A stretch of DNA of 64,000 nucleotides, taken from positions 254,165-318,164 of IMG/VR virus record IMGVR_UViG_3300042465_005589, one strand, 5' to 3'. The translations under genes and the position numbers were made by a program. Position 1 is the stretch's first letter, and every line of letters starts with the position of its first letter. This document shows, one piece after another, positions 26,700-34,265 of the stretch. A model generated the notes under the pieces. That model searched no databases. It saw only the letters and a program-made list of their open reading frames with translations, and had not been told where the DNA came from. The stretch comes from a virus.

Positions 26700-27518
26700 T
26701 TAATATTCTTTTTTTATTCCTCCTGCTGTTGAATAAGTTTTAATAATATTTTCTGGGTCTTGCTCAAAATGTTTCTTTACTACATCCACATTTTTTATGT
26801 CGTCATCTGAAAAACCTACTTTAGGAACAAAATAATTATTTATTTTATTTTTTAAGAACGCCTTTTTTTGAATATGTTGAGACATTGCTTTAACATATTG
26901 AACAAATTCTTTTAAAGCTTTAATTTTCCCTTCTTCCGGATTTGTTGCGGAACCTTCTCCATAACTTACAGGATAAAATTTACATAAATCTAAATATTCT
27001 CTAATCATCTCCTTTTTAGAAACATTTTCTTCATCAGCTAAATCTCTATATTTTTCTAAATTTTTAACTAACTCAGTTGAATTAATTCCATTACGGTTTG
27101 ATACAATATAATTATAACAAGCCTCTTTTAATACTGATGGTGTGTGCCCTCTCGCAGTAACTATAGAAAAAATTGACCCATTATTAATTGCTTCAACAAA
27201 ATCAGCCCAAGCCGGTCCCGGTTTTGCTAACATAGAATCAACAATAAATTGTTTATCACCTTTAACCCCGAAATATCTAAAAGGGTCTTCTGAAAATCCA
27301 ACAATGGTGTGTTTATCAAATTCAAATGGTTCCTTACCTATAATTTCTCTATAAGTTGCGAAATCTTCAGTTGACATTCCAACCTCATCACCATCTTCAT
27401 CTTTTAAGATTATTTTAGTTGGCATTGAAACTATATTATCGTCCCAATCAAAAGCGTAATACTTCTCATCCGGAGCACCTTCCTCGTCAATTCCTTCAAT
27501 TATTTTATTTTTTAACAT
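26700..27518 (-). CDS. HAD-superfamily phosphatase-like protein
   Basis: The motifs of the haloacid dehalogenase fold are visible in this 272-aa protein: motif I YYAFDWDDNIV with nucleophile/acid pair Asp24/Asp26, motif II FSIVTARGHTP, a later Lys-rich helix, and motif IV VGFSDDDIKNV. It could be a phosphohydrolase acting on a nucleotide, sugar phosphate or nucleic-acid end; the substrate is unknown. The N-terminus (MLKNKIIEGIDEEG) includes an I-I-E-G site like those of the tagged proteins elsewhere in the window. Its place between sheath and tube is unexpected for an enzyme. A weak leader (ACAAAAATATG) and no strong box precede it. Confidence 0.78.
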   Translation of the reverse strand: MLKNKIIEGIDEEGAPDEKYYAFDWDDNIVSMPTKIILKDEDGDEVGMSTEDFATYREIIGKEPFEFDKHTIVGFSEDPFRYFGVKGDKQFIVDSMLAKPGPAWADFVEAINNGSIFSIVTARGHTPSVLKEACYNYIVSNRNGINSTELVKNLEKYRDLADEENVSKKEMIREYLDLCKFYPVSYGEGSATNPEEGKIKALKEFVQYVKAMSQHIQKKAFLKNKINNYFVPKVGFSDDDIKNVDVVKKHFEQDPENIIKTYSTAGGIKKEY

Positions 27519-27536
27519 ATTTTTGTTATAAGGCTT

Positions 27537-27569
27537 AATTATGACCCACTATTACAATGGGTCATAATT
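27537..27569 (-). terminator. Hairpin terminator after the sheath gene
   Basis: A perfect 12-bp stem (AATTATGACCCA / TGGGTCATAATT) with a 9-nt loop begins 8 bases beyond the sheath stop. The downstream minus-strand bases are AT-rich but not a pure T-run. Confidence 0.75.
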
Positions 27570-27576
27570 TTATTAA

Positions 27577-30500
27577 TTATATATTCTCGAAAGAAGCTCC
27601 GGTTGGAGTAATATAGAACGTAATGTCTATAAATTCTAACGATTTGGTTGGTTTGATATAAATCTTACCAGTCATTTGATTTCTGTCTAAATCAGCTGCG
27701 TCAGACGAAACAGTTACACGGAAATCATAAAGACCTCTATCTCTTCTAATAGAGTCTAATATTGGGTTAACAGAATCTAAGAAATCTTGTCTTACTTTAG
27801 CATCGTTTTGTTCAAATAATAATCTAACAGAAACTGCCGATATTAATTTACGTGCTTGAAGTAATAATCTTCTTACGTTGATTCTGTCAAGAGCTGATTG
27901 TCTAACTTGAAGAGTTTTATTACCCCAAATTACAGTTCCAACATCAGAGAACGTTGCGATTGGATTTAAACGACCTTGATATAAAGTATCTCTATTCTCT
28001 TGTGTCAATTTAACTCTCGCTTTAACAGCGTTTACGATACCTCTTGTGTAACCCGCCGCAGCGAACCAAGGAAATGCAATATTATCCGTTAACGCTAAGT
28101 TTCTTGTTACCTCAGCAGTTGCCGGTAAGTAAATCTGAGTATTGTTAACAGTATCTCTCATTAACACCCAAGGGTAATAAGTAGCGGTATAGTTAGAGTC
28201 AATACCTGAATTTGCCAAATTATCTACAGCTTCTTGTGGGTAAATAAAATCTAATTGATTACCTGTTGACGGAACATACATATTGTAGTCAGGAGTTGTA
28301 CATACGTACAACGAATCCGCTCTACTATATTCAATCATATCAATAGCACTCTCAACTAAATTAGAGTTATTAACATAATCAATACCCGGTGTTACAAACA
28401 CATTGATGTTTACCGCCTCAGGATTCGCAAATGTTTGTTGACCTAATAAATAAGCGTAATAATCGGTGTTTGCCCAATCTTGAGTGTTACCAGCAACAAT
28501 AATTTGTTTAAATGCTCCCCAACCTGATGCCGTAGGATATTTGATAGTAGGACAGGAACCATTTAAATAACCTTTTCTACCTAACATAAACTCATCTTTA
28601 TTTGTTCTAAATTCTCTATAGATATCCCAACCATCAAAACCACCTTTTACTAAGAATGTGAATTTACGTGCGTAAATTCTATAATAAGGGTTAAGTTCAC
28701 TATCAGGGTCTGATGTAAATGGTGCGTCACCACAAAAGAATGCCGGAGTACCACTTGTTACAAATATATTTGGAATTGTAATACCACTTGCGTTTTTGTC
28801 CATGTGGAAACCTCTTGTTCTAAAATTCCAAGGATTACCTTCAGTATCATTACAAATATCTAAAGGAAGTTGAGTTCCTTTATATTGGAAGAAATCAACA
28901 TCAATACCTTCAGTATCTGAAATACCTAAATAAGTTCTTCTTACATTATCACCAGCACTTGTTGTTGAATCATCCGCTCCTGAAGCTAACCCAAACGGTG
29001 GATTATAAACTACTTCACCAGGATAATAATATTTAGATTTAATTAATGGGAATGGTGGTCTTACACCAGCATATTCTCTATAATCGTATCCTAAGAATCC
29101 ACAAGGAAGAGCATCTATTGGTGCATCCTCGTTAATTTCAACCATAACATAACTTGACAATAAAGGATATTCTCCATCTAAACTACCAATTTTTTTACCA
29201 ACAAATGAATTATCTTGAGGGTTCATACTACAATTAGTGTATTTTTCAAGAACAACAGGTGATGAATCAGTATCAAAGAAATCTCTAATTAATACATCAA
29301 AAGTACCATTGTTAAATGACATATTTGCAATTGATATTTTAATATCAATATTTGCTGAATCACCATCTGCAATAGTTGTAAATTTAAATAAGTTATAAAC
29401 TTTATTACCTCTTAATTCTGAAACAACCCACGGAGAAACCGGTGATTGGAATTTTTCTAAGTAAAAAGCTATTGATGTTGGGTCAATCGATTGACGAGCA
29501 TCAGGTAAAGCTGTTAATTCACAATTTAAACCTCTAATATAACCCATTCTCCAAGCATTCGTTAATAAAGCTTGGAATCTTTCTTCAACAAATAATGGAA
29601 CTACTGTTCTTGGTTTTGAGAAGTTAGTTGAACCAAACACTTTACTAATATATTTTGAATCTGAATTTGATAATGATGTTTCAAAGAAATATTGGTCACC
29701 ATCTTTACTTGTAATATTAACACCAAAAGTTGAAAATGGGTTCTTAGTTACACCTGAATATGTCCCGGTACAATCTAAACTAACATCCGTTAAACCCGAA
29801 ACTTCATAAACAGGTCCATTTTCCAAACCATATGTTGACAATCCTCTTGAACGAAGTGTTGCAACAACTAAGTCATCATAATCTGTATATGCCGTACCCG
29901 AATAAATATAAATCACCCCAATCAATGTACCTGTATAACAATTAACAGGTTTTGCTGTTGTTGTTGACGTAGTTGATGTTGATGTTGTTGTTGTACAAGG
30001 GTTTGTTGTTGATGTCGTCGTTGAAGTTGATGTTGTTGTTGTAATTATTGGTGTCAATGTTAATCCTGTAACAACAGACCAAAATGAAAATCCTGTATAA
30101 GAAGCATTACCAACATTATCAAATAATGAGTAATACCAAGGGTCATTTTGAGGTGCTGAATAATTACATAAATTTGAACTTACATTATCCACTCCGTAAA
30201 CATTAGTTTCACCAGTATATACTGAACTTAAACCCGAATAAACACTAGTTGGTATTGCACCATAATAATTAATTGAAGTGTCTTCTTTAGCCGGTGTTGA
30301 AACGATATCAAAAATTTGACTTGACATATCATCAAACAATGTTGACATTGAACCATCAAATTGTTCGTAAGGTTCATACAAAATTGAAGATATTTCAGAT
30401 GGTAAACTAGATGTGTTTGTAAAACTAACAGTGTTAATACTATTAGTACACGCTGAAAATTCAACAGAATAGTTTATAGTTTTAAAGTCTATACATTCAG

Positions 30501-30903
30501 TAACACAATTAACTGTAGTTGCACTTTCACAAAAGAAATCAACCGTTGTCGGGTTAACATTCGCTTTTGTGGTGATAGACCAAGATGGTCCTGCGTCGTA
30601 ACCAGATAATCCTAACACTCTTGTTACGAATAATTGGTTAGATTGTTGTAAGTATGATTTAGCAATATAAGCCGCTTCGTACTTTGGAATTTGTGTATTT
30701 ATAAATTTTTCTGGAGAAGTTCCACCGAAGAAATTTGTGAATTCATCAAAATTTCGTATAAAGATAGGCTCGAAAGCGGGACCTTTTAAGGTCTCACCCA
30801 CAATACCCAACGTGGTAACTCCCACACTTTGTGCTACGAAACTTAAATCAACTTCAGAAGTATATACTCCGGGAGATACGAATACTTTTTGATTTGATGC
30901 CAT
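27577..30903 (-). CDS. 18: Tail sheath protein gp18-like, enlarged
   Basis: A 1108-aa contractile sheath subunit. The N-terminus is typical (VFVSPGVYTSEVDLSFVAQ, then GETLKGPAFEPIFIRNFDEF and FGG), and the C-terminal 250 residues carry the conserved sheath core (WGNKTLQVRQSALDRINVRR, then RLLLQARKLI and FYITPTG). T4 gp18 has 659 residues; the extra length is an insertion of several hundred residues after about residue 120, including a Thr/Ser tract with TTSTSTTTSTTNPC and TTSTSTTSTTTAKPVNC bracketed by cysteines. These inserts should project from the outside of the tail. The ATG at 30903 (MASNQK) is chosen; an upstream in-frame start at 30963 would add 20 Lys/Phe-rich residues across the promoter-like box. 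Confidence 0.92.
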   Translation of the reverse strand: MASNQKVFVSPGVYTSEVDLSFVAQSVGVTTLGIVGETLKGPAFEPIFIRNFDEFTNFFGGTSPEKFINTQIPKYEAAYIAKSYLQQSNQLFVTRVLGLSGYDAGPSWSITTKANVNPTTVDFFCESATTVNCVTECIDFKTINYSVEFSACTNSINTVSFTNTSSLPSEISSILYEPYEQFDGSMSTLFDDMSSQIFDIVSTPAKEDTSINYYGAIPTSVYSGLSSVYTGETNVYGVDNVSSNLCNYSAPQNDPWYYSLFDNVGNASYTGFSFWSVVTGLTLTPIITTTTSTSTTTSTTNPCTTTTSTSTTSTTTAKPVNCYTGTLIGVIYIYSGTAYTDYDDLVVATLRSRGLSTYGLENGPVYEVSGLTDVSLDCTGTYSGVTKNPFSTFGVNITSKDGDQYFFETSLSNSDSKYISKVFGSTNFSKPRTVVPLFVEERFQALLTNAWRMGYIRGLNCELTALPDARQSIDPTSIAFYLEKFQSPVSPWVVSELRGNKVYNLFKFTTIADGDSANIDIKISIANMSFNNGTFDVLIRDFFDTDSSPVVLEKYTNCSMNPQDNSFVGKKIGSLDGEYPLLSSYVMVEINEDAPIDALPCGFLGYDYREYAGVRPPFPLIKSKYYYPGEVVYNPPFGLASGADDSTTSAGDNVRRTYLGISDTEGIDVDFFQYKGTQLPLDICNDTEGNPWNFRTRGFHMDKNASGITIPNIFVTSGTPAFFCGDAPFTSDPDSELNPYYRIYARKFTFLVKGGFDGWDIYREFRTNKDEFMLGRKGYLNGSCPTIKYPTASGWGAFKQIIVAGNTQDWANTDYYAYLLGQQTFANPEAVNINVFVTPGIDYVNNSNLVESAIDMIEYSRADSLYVCTTPDYNMYVPSTGNQLDFIYPQEAVDNLANSGIDSNYTATYYPWVLMRDTVNNTQIYLPATAEVTRNLALTDNIAFPWFAAAGYTRGIVNAVKARVKLTQENRDTLYQGRLNPIATFSDVGTVIWGNKTLQVRQSALDRINVRRLLLQARKLISAVSVRLLFEQNDAKVRQDFLDSVNPILDSIRRDRGLYDFRVTVSSDAADLDRNQMTGKIYIKPTKSLEFIDITFYITPTGASFENI

Positions 30904-30937
30904 TAGTTTGTCTTTTTTATTTGTAAATTTATTTTTA

Positions 30938-30950
30938 TTGATAAATATTA
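30938..30950 (-). promoter_or_regulatory. TAATATTTATCAA box before the sheath gene
   Basis: The minus strand reads TAATATTTATCAATAAAAA, 35 nt before the ATG at 30903. It is a recurrent box with A-rich downstream sequence. Confidence 0.5.
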
Positions 30951-30983
30951 TAAAAAAAACCAAAATACTTTACTTCATAAGAA

Positions 30984-30996
30984 GTATTTATAAATT
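30984..30996 (+). promoter_or_regulatory. Rightward box before the RHH gene
   Basis: The plus strand reads AGTATTTATAAATT, followed within 2 bases by an 11-bp palindrome and then the ATG at 31027. It is arranged as a promoter that could be blocked by a protein bound to the palindrome. Confidence 0.45.
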
Positions 30997-30997
30997 A

Positions 30998-31026
30998 GGT
31001 AGAATAAATTCTGCCTTTATTCTACC
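30998..31026 (+). promoter_or_regulatory. 11-bp inverted repeat abutting an RHH start codon (operator candidate)
   Basis: GGTAGAATAAA (30998-31008), a 7-nt spacer, then TTTATTCTACC (31016-31026), perfect, ending at the base before the ATG. As DNA it looks like an operator for the adjacent ribbon-helix-helix protein; as RNA it would form a hairpin that occludes the start region. Confidence 0.6.
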
Positions 31027-31191
31027 ATGGCAGACAACGAAAAAAAGATAAAGAACCTAAAGATATCAATTGAGGTTCATAACGTCCTAAAGACCTATTG
31101 CGAAAAGAGGGGTATCAAAATGTATCGTTTTTTAGAAAGAATGATTGTTGAGAATTGTAAAGAAAAGAAGGATATATACGGCGAGAATTAA
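31027..31191 (+). CDS. Small ribbon-helix-helix regulator (54 aa)
   Basis: The only rightward gene in a 34-kb leftward block. The protein reads as a basic N-terminus, a strand NLKISIEVHNVLKTYC and a second helix GIKMYRFLERMIVENC, the beta-alpha-alpha layout of Arc/CopG repressors. It starts at an ATG immediately after a perfect inverted repeat, and it diverges from the sheath gene, whose promoter-like box is about 90 bp away. Its stop overlaps the 3' end of the opposite-strand 345-aa gene by 4 bases. It may autoregulate and could affect sheath transcription. Confidence 0.68.
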   Translation: MADNEKKIKNLKISIEVHNVLKTYCEKRGIKMYRFLERMIVENCKEKKDIYGEN

Positions 31192-32225
31192 ACTAATTGG
31201 TTTTCTAACACAATTGAACCCTCTTGAGTATCATTAGATTTAACTACTATAATTTTTAAAACATCATTGGTATTGATTTGTATTTGATACAAATCTGACC
31301 CATAATATTGATTATTAATGTACACATCAAACGAATCTATATTAGTTGTTTCACCTAAATTTAAATCAACAGTATAATCAAAAACTTGTGAAATAATATT
31401 ATTTCCAACAACGAATAAAATATTTGTTGATGTAGATTCATCGGCAATATTTTTTCTTCTTCCACGCATGAACGATTCTTTTTCAAATTCAATAACAGTT
31501 AAAACTCTTGAAACCGCCGGAGCAACTTCAAATTCATTTTCATCAATTAAGAATCCTAACATTGTAAAATCATAACTTTGAATATAATATTTTCTTTTAT
31601 CAATATTCATAACTGACTCATCAGTAATGTTATTCATGATGATTGGAATATAATGACCTTTGATAGTTGTATATGCTTGACGAGAGGAAAACATTTCAAG
31701 AATATTTTTATTAAACTCGTTTAATTCTCTCATTCTATTACAAATTATTTTAACACTATATGTAATATCAACAGGTACCGGTTGAGGTATTTTATAAATA
31801 TCCATACCATTTCTATTACCATCCCACGTTGGTACTTGAGCATAAAAATATTGTTTTCTATTTGGTATGTTATATAGTAATGCAGGGTTAGTACCAAATT
31901 TAACTTCGGGATTTCTAACAACCGTAATAAATGGGGGTGAGACATTAGAATCCAAATCTTGAAAATTCCAAGTTTCAGTAAATTGAGACCAATTTTGAGC
32001 CGTTATTAAAATATCAATTGATGGTATAACATTACCATCCACAATAGTCTGTAATTCATTCTGAACAAAGTTTAACATTCCCCCATCCAAATCGGCATGT
32101 AAAATGGACTTAGGTAAATAAGTTCCGTCTTTATTAATTTTCTCCAACAACTCTTCTCTTCGTGGATATAGAGTTTTTGGAAACGTTAAGGGAATTGTTT
32201 TCTTTATTTTGTTTGGTAAACCCAT
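31188..32225 (-). CDS. Putative tail completion/sheath terminator protein (gp15 position)
   Basis: A 345-aa protein without a certain family. It has no membrane segment and is a mix of strands and helices with VPVDITYSVKIICNRMREL and DFTMLGFLIDENEF. The latter resembles segments of T4-type tail completion proteins in which a GF-I pattern follows a long partner-binding region. The gene lies between neck-type genes and the sheath, where T4-like genomes place gp15, the ring that caps sheath and tube below the neck. It has its own recurrent box at 32238-32248. The assignment is positional with weak sequence support. Confidence 0.55.
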   Translation of the reverse strand: MGLPNKIKKTIPLTFPKTLYPRREELLEKINKDGTYLPKSILHADLDGGMLNFVQNELQTIVDGNVIPSIDILITAQNWSQFTETWNFQDLDSNVSPPFITVVRNPEVKFGTNPALLYNIPNRKQYFYAQVPTWDGNRNGMDIYKIPQPVPVDITYSVKIICNRMRELNEFNKNILEMFSSRQAYTTIKGHYIPIIMNNITDESVMNIDKRKYYIQSYDFTMLGFLIDENEFEVAPAVSRVLTVIEFEKESFMRGRRKNIADESTSTNILFVVGNNIISQVFDYTVDLNLGETTNIDSFDVYINNQYYGSDLYQIQINTNDVLKIIVVKSNDTQEGSIVLENQLV

Positions 32226-32226
32226 T

Positions 32227-32673
32227 TTATTGTTTTGTTATAAATATTTTGTTTCTTGAATTTATCATTTCTACTTCACCGGCACGGTATATTGGTTCTT
32301 CGGTGTCTTTCATAACATAAGAATTATATTTGTAAGGGTTATAGGTTACAATATTATTATTAGGTTCACTTGGTAAATTTTCACAAGGGAACTTACAATA
32401 ATCCATTAATGTTCCAATCACAAATGAATGAACATTCTTTCTTTTTTCTTTTATAACCTTTTCTCTACCTCCCGGTCTAACTCTAAATTCAACGTCAGAT
32501 AATTTAACATAGTCACAATGATTAACAACTAATCCTTTATAGATAATTGAGAATGTCTGTTTATGTAAGTTATAATAAATCATAACTTTTTTACCTATGT
32601 AATCATTTTCTTCTTCATCTGAAAAATTTTCAAATATTCTTCTATATTGATTTTCGTTAATTATAATTTTCAT
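32227..32673 (-). CDS. Hypothetical protein with MKIIINEN-type N-terminus
   Basis: The protein has 148 residues from the ATG at 32673, which is preferred to the upstream in-frame start (32724) because it gives MKIIINENQYRRIF, the same N-terminal signature as the next two genes. The rest is charged and Tyr/Asn-rich (KVMIYYNLHKQTFSIIYKG) with RVRPGGREKV; no family was recognised. It overlaps the preceding gene by 17 bases and ends 1 base before the 345-aa gene, so it belongs to a coupled neck/tail operon. Confidence 0.65.
   Translation of the reverse strand: MKIIINENQYRRIFENFSDEEENDYIGKKVMIYYNLHKQTFSIIYKGLVVNHCDYVKLSDVEFRVRPGGREKVIKEKRKNVHSFVIGTLMDYCKFPCENLPSEPNNNIVTYNPYKYNSYVMKDTEEPIYRAGEVEMINSRNKIFITKQ
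32238..32248 (-). promoter_or_regulatory. AATATTTATAA box before the 345-aa gene
   Basis: The minus strand reads AATATTTATAACAAAACAATAAAATG; the box lies 12 nt before the ATG, inside the end of the upstream coding region. It is one of the cleanest copies. Confidence 0.5.
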
Positions 32674-33076
32674 AATTGTAATATGTTGACACGGTTTTAA
32701 CCGGTAATTTAAAATTATCTTCAAACCATCTTTTCATTGGTTCTTCCCAATGGTTACCAAACATAGTATCTAAATTTTCTCCATATTCACCCATAACCTC
32801 TAAAACAGGTGCTTTTTCTCTAAAAGGTTTTTGTGCAACATCATTTTCATCATAGAAATCAACATCAAAATAATGAAAAACGACATCTGAATCATATTCA
32901 CCTTGCCAATCACCTTTAAAGAAAATTAAAAAATTCTCATTATATTTGTCCATATCAGAATCGTCATCATCTTCATCTATACCATAAACCCAATCCATTT
33001 CATTTGGGTTAAAGGTTTTATCCAAATATTTATAGATTGTTTCAAATACTCTATTCTCTGTTATTATTACTTTCAT
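32657..33076 (-). CDS. Hypothetical acidic protein with MKVIITEN N-terminus
   Basis: A 139-aa, strongly acidic protein (runs such as GIDEDDDDSDMDKYN) with a C-terminal WEEPMKRWFEDNF segment. The first 15 residues (MKVIITENRVFETIY) are nearly the same as those of the neighbouring 101-aa protein, while the remainders differ, pointing to a shared N-terminal tag. The start overlaps the upstream stop in an ATGA junction. Function unknown. Confidence 0.65.
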   Translation of the reverse strand: MKVIITENRVFETIYKYLDKTFNPNEMDWVYGIDEDDDDSDMDKYNENFLIFFKGDWQGEYDSDVVFHYFDVDFYDENDVAQKPFREKAPVLEVMGEYGENLDTMFGNHWEEPMKRWFEDNFKLPVKTVSTYYNYENYN

Positions 33077-33378
33077 ATTTCATTTACTCTATAAAAGGCT
33101 TTTGCTCTAAACCCAAATTTATTATTACACCAATTCAATAAAATTTTTCCCGTTTCTTCATAATCTAAACTAAACACCTCACTAATAAAATCCCATAATT
33201 CATTAACAATATATAATTGTTTCCCTCTCAAATTATACATAATTTTAAACAATCCATTTTTGGATAAATAAATTTCTCTAAATTCAGTACGATTAAATCT
33301 TTCTAAATCACTATAATTTTTATTTAACCAATTTGTTATAATTGAATTTAATTTATTTTCTGTAATAATTACTTTCAT
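33073..33378 (-). CDS. Hypothetical protein with MKVIITEN N-terminus
   Basis: A 101-aa basic protein beginning MKVIITENKLNSIITNWL, sharing its N-terminal segment with the next gene downstream; the body (IYLSKNGLFKIMYNLRGKQL) suggests a small alpha/beta domain. It is coupled at both ends: TAATG with the upstream neck gene and ATGA with the downstream gene. Function unknown; a head- or neck-associated accessory protein is possible from position. Confidence 0.65.
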   Translation of the reverse strand: MKVIITENKLNSIITNWLNKNYSDLERFNRTEFREIYLSKNGLFKIMYNLRGKQLYIVNELWDFISEVFSLDYEETGKILLNWCNNKFGFRAKAFYRVNEI

Positions 33379-33893
33379 TATAATCCTCTAAATTCATTCT
33401 CCGTTACCGGAGTCGCTACATATGATTTATAAAATGGTTTGTAACCGGCATATGTGTGTTTATTATCTGAATTAATTCTTCCATCATCGCTAACCACATA
33501 ATATCTAACTTTGGTTTCAGTTTCATAATAACCAATATAGTCACCATAATTAATTTGAATACCCAAATCATTAAGTTGTGCGGCATAAATTGAGAATTTC
33601 ATATTACCAGGTTCTGATTGAGTAATTTTAGAGTTACCTAAATATTTGGTCTCAGGTGGGAGTATTTGAACATAAGCTTTAATTTCAATTGGTGGTAAAT
33701 ATTTAATACCATCAGTCATAACCTCACCATAAACATCATCTGTTTTAGTTTTTAATCTATCTATCTTATATAGTACTAACGTAAAGTTCATATCACCATA
33801 TAACCATTCCTCCCCCATAGAGATGTCTAAGTCGTAATCCTCCGCTCCGAAGAACTTACCTATTCGTGTAATTGGTACTAATTGTCTGCTCAT
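33378..33893 (-). CDS. Neck/head-tail connector structural protein (gp14-like position)
   Basis: The protein has 171 residues from the ATG at 33893 (MSRQLVPITRIGKFFGAED). The stretch DYDLDISMGEEWLYGDMNFT followed by LVLYKIDRLKTKTDDVYGE is a recognisable block of virion neck proteins in distant T4 relatives, and LGIQINYGDYIGYYETET is a second such block. An upstream in-frame start at 33947 would overlap the preceding gene more deeply and adds a Lys/Asn stretch without family support. It is co-transcribed with the 119-aa gene upstream and the tagged small genes downstream. Confidence 0.65.
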   Translation of the reverse strand: MSRQLVPITRIGKFFGAEDYDLDISMGEEWLYGDMNFTLVLYKIDRLKTKTDDVYGEVMTDGIKYLPPIEIKAYVQILPPETKYLGNSKITQSEPGNMKFSIYAAQLNDLGIQINYGDYIGYYETETKVRYYVVSDDGRINSDNKHTYAGYKPFYKSYVATPVTENEFRGL

Positions 33894-34215
33894 CTTGATA
33901 TTTTTTTTGTCTTTCGTAATATGATTCCGATTGAATACTTGAATCATTGATTATAACTCTAACATCAAAATAATCTTTTATTGTTTTAGTAATCTCAGTG
34001 TTCCATGATTTTCTATTAAAATCTGAATTTCTCATATTTGAACTTCGTAAATATTCGCTATCATCAGGGACAACATATGTTACCCTCATATAATATTCGT
34101 CACCAGTATCATCAGTAGGTCTTAATTCATAAATAAGTTCAGACACACCATTAGGTTTAATGTGCTTTATCATTTTATTTATTAATCTTTCTAATGTTTC
34201 TTGTTCCATTCTCAT
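33856..34215 (-). CDS. Hypothetical protein heading the neck operon
   Basis: A 119-aa hydrophilic protein (LERLINKMIKHIKPNGVSEL, YYMRVTYVVPDDSEYLRSS) without a recognised family. Its C-terminus overlaps the neck gene start by 38 bases in another frame. A recurrent box 4 nt or more before the ATG and the divergent SNF2 helicase gene 50 bp away mark the start of the leftward operon. An internal ATG at 34209 is an equally plausible start. Confidence 0.6.
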   Translation of the reverse strand: MRMEQETLERLINKMIKHIKPNGVSELIYELRPTDDTGDEYYMRVTYVVPDDSEYLRSSNMRNSDFNRKSWNTEITKTIKDYFDVRVIINDSSIQSESYYERQKKYQDEQTISTNYTNR

Positions 34216-34218
34216 ATA

Positions 34219-34230
34219 TTGATAAATATT
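34219..34230 (-). promoter_or_regulatory. AATATTTATCAA box in the divergent intergenic region
   Basis: The minus strand reads TTAATATTTATCAATATATG upstream of the 119-aa gene. The 50-bp gap to the rightward helicase gene must hold promoters for both directions. Confidence 0.5.
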
Positions 34231-34265
34231 AAATAATTTATTATATTTCTATTAAAAGATTAAAT

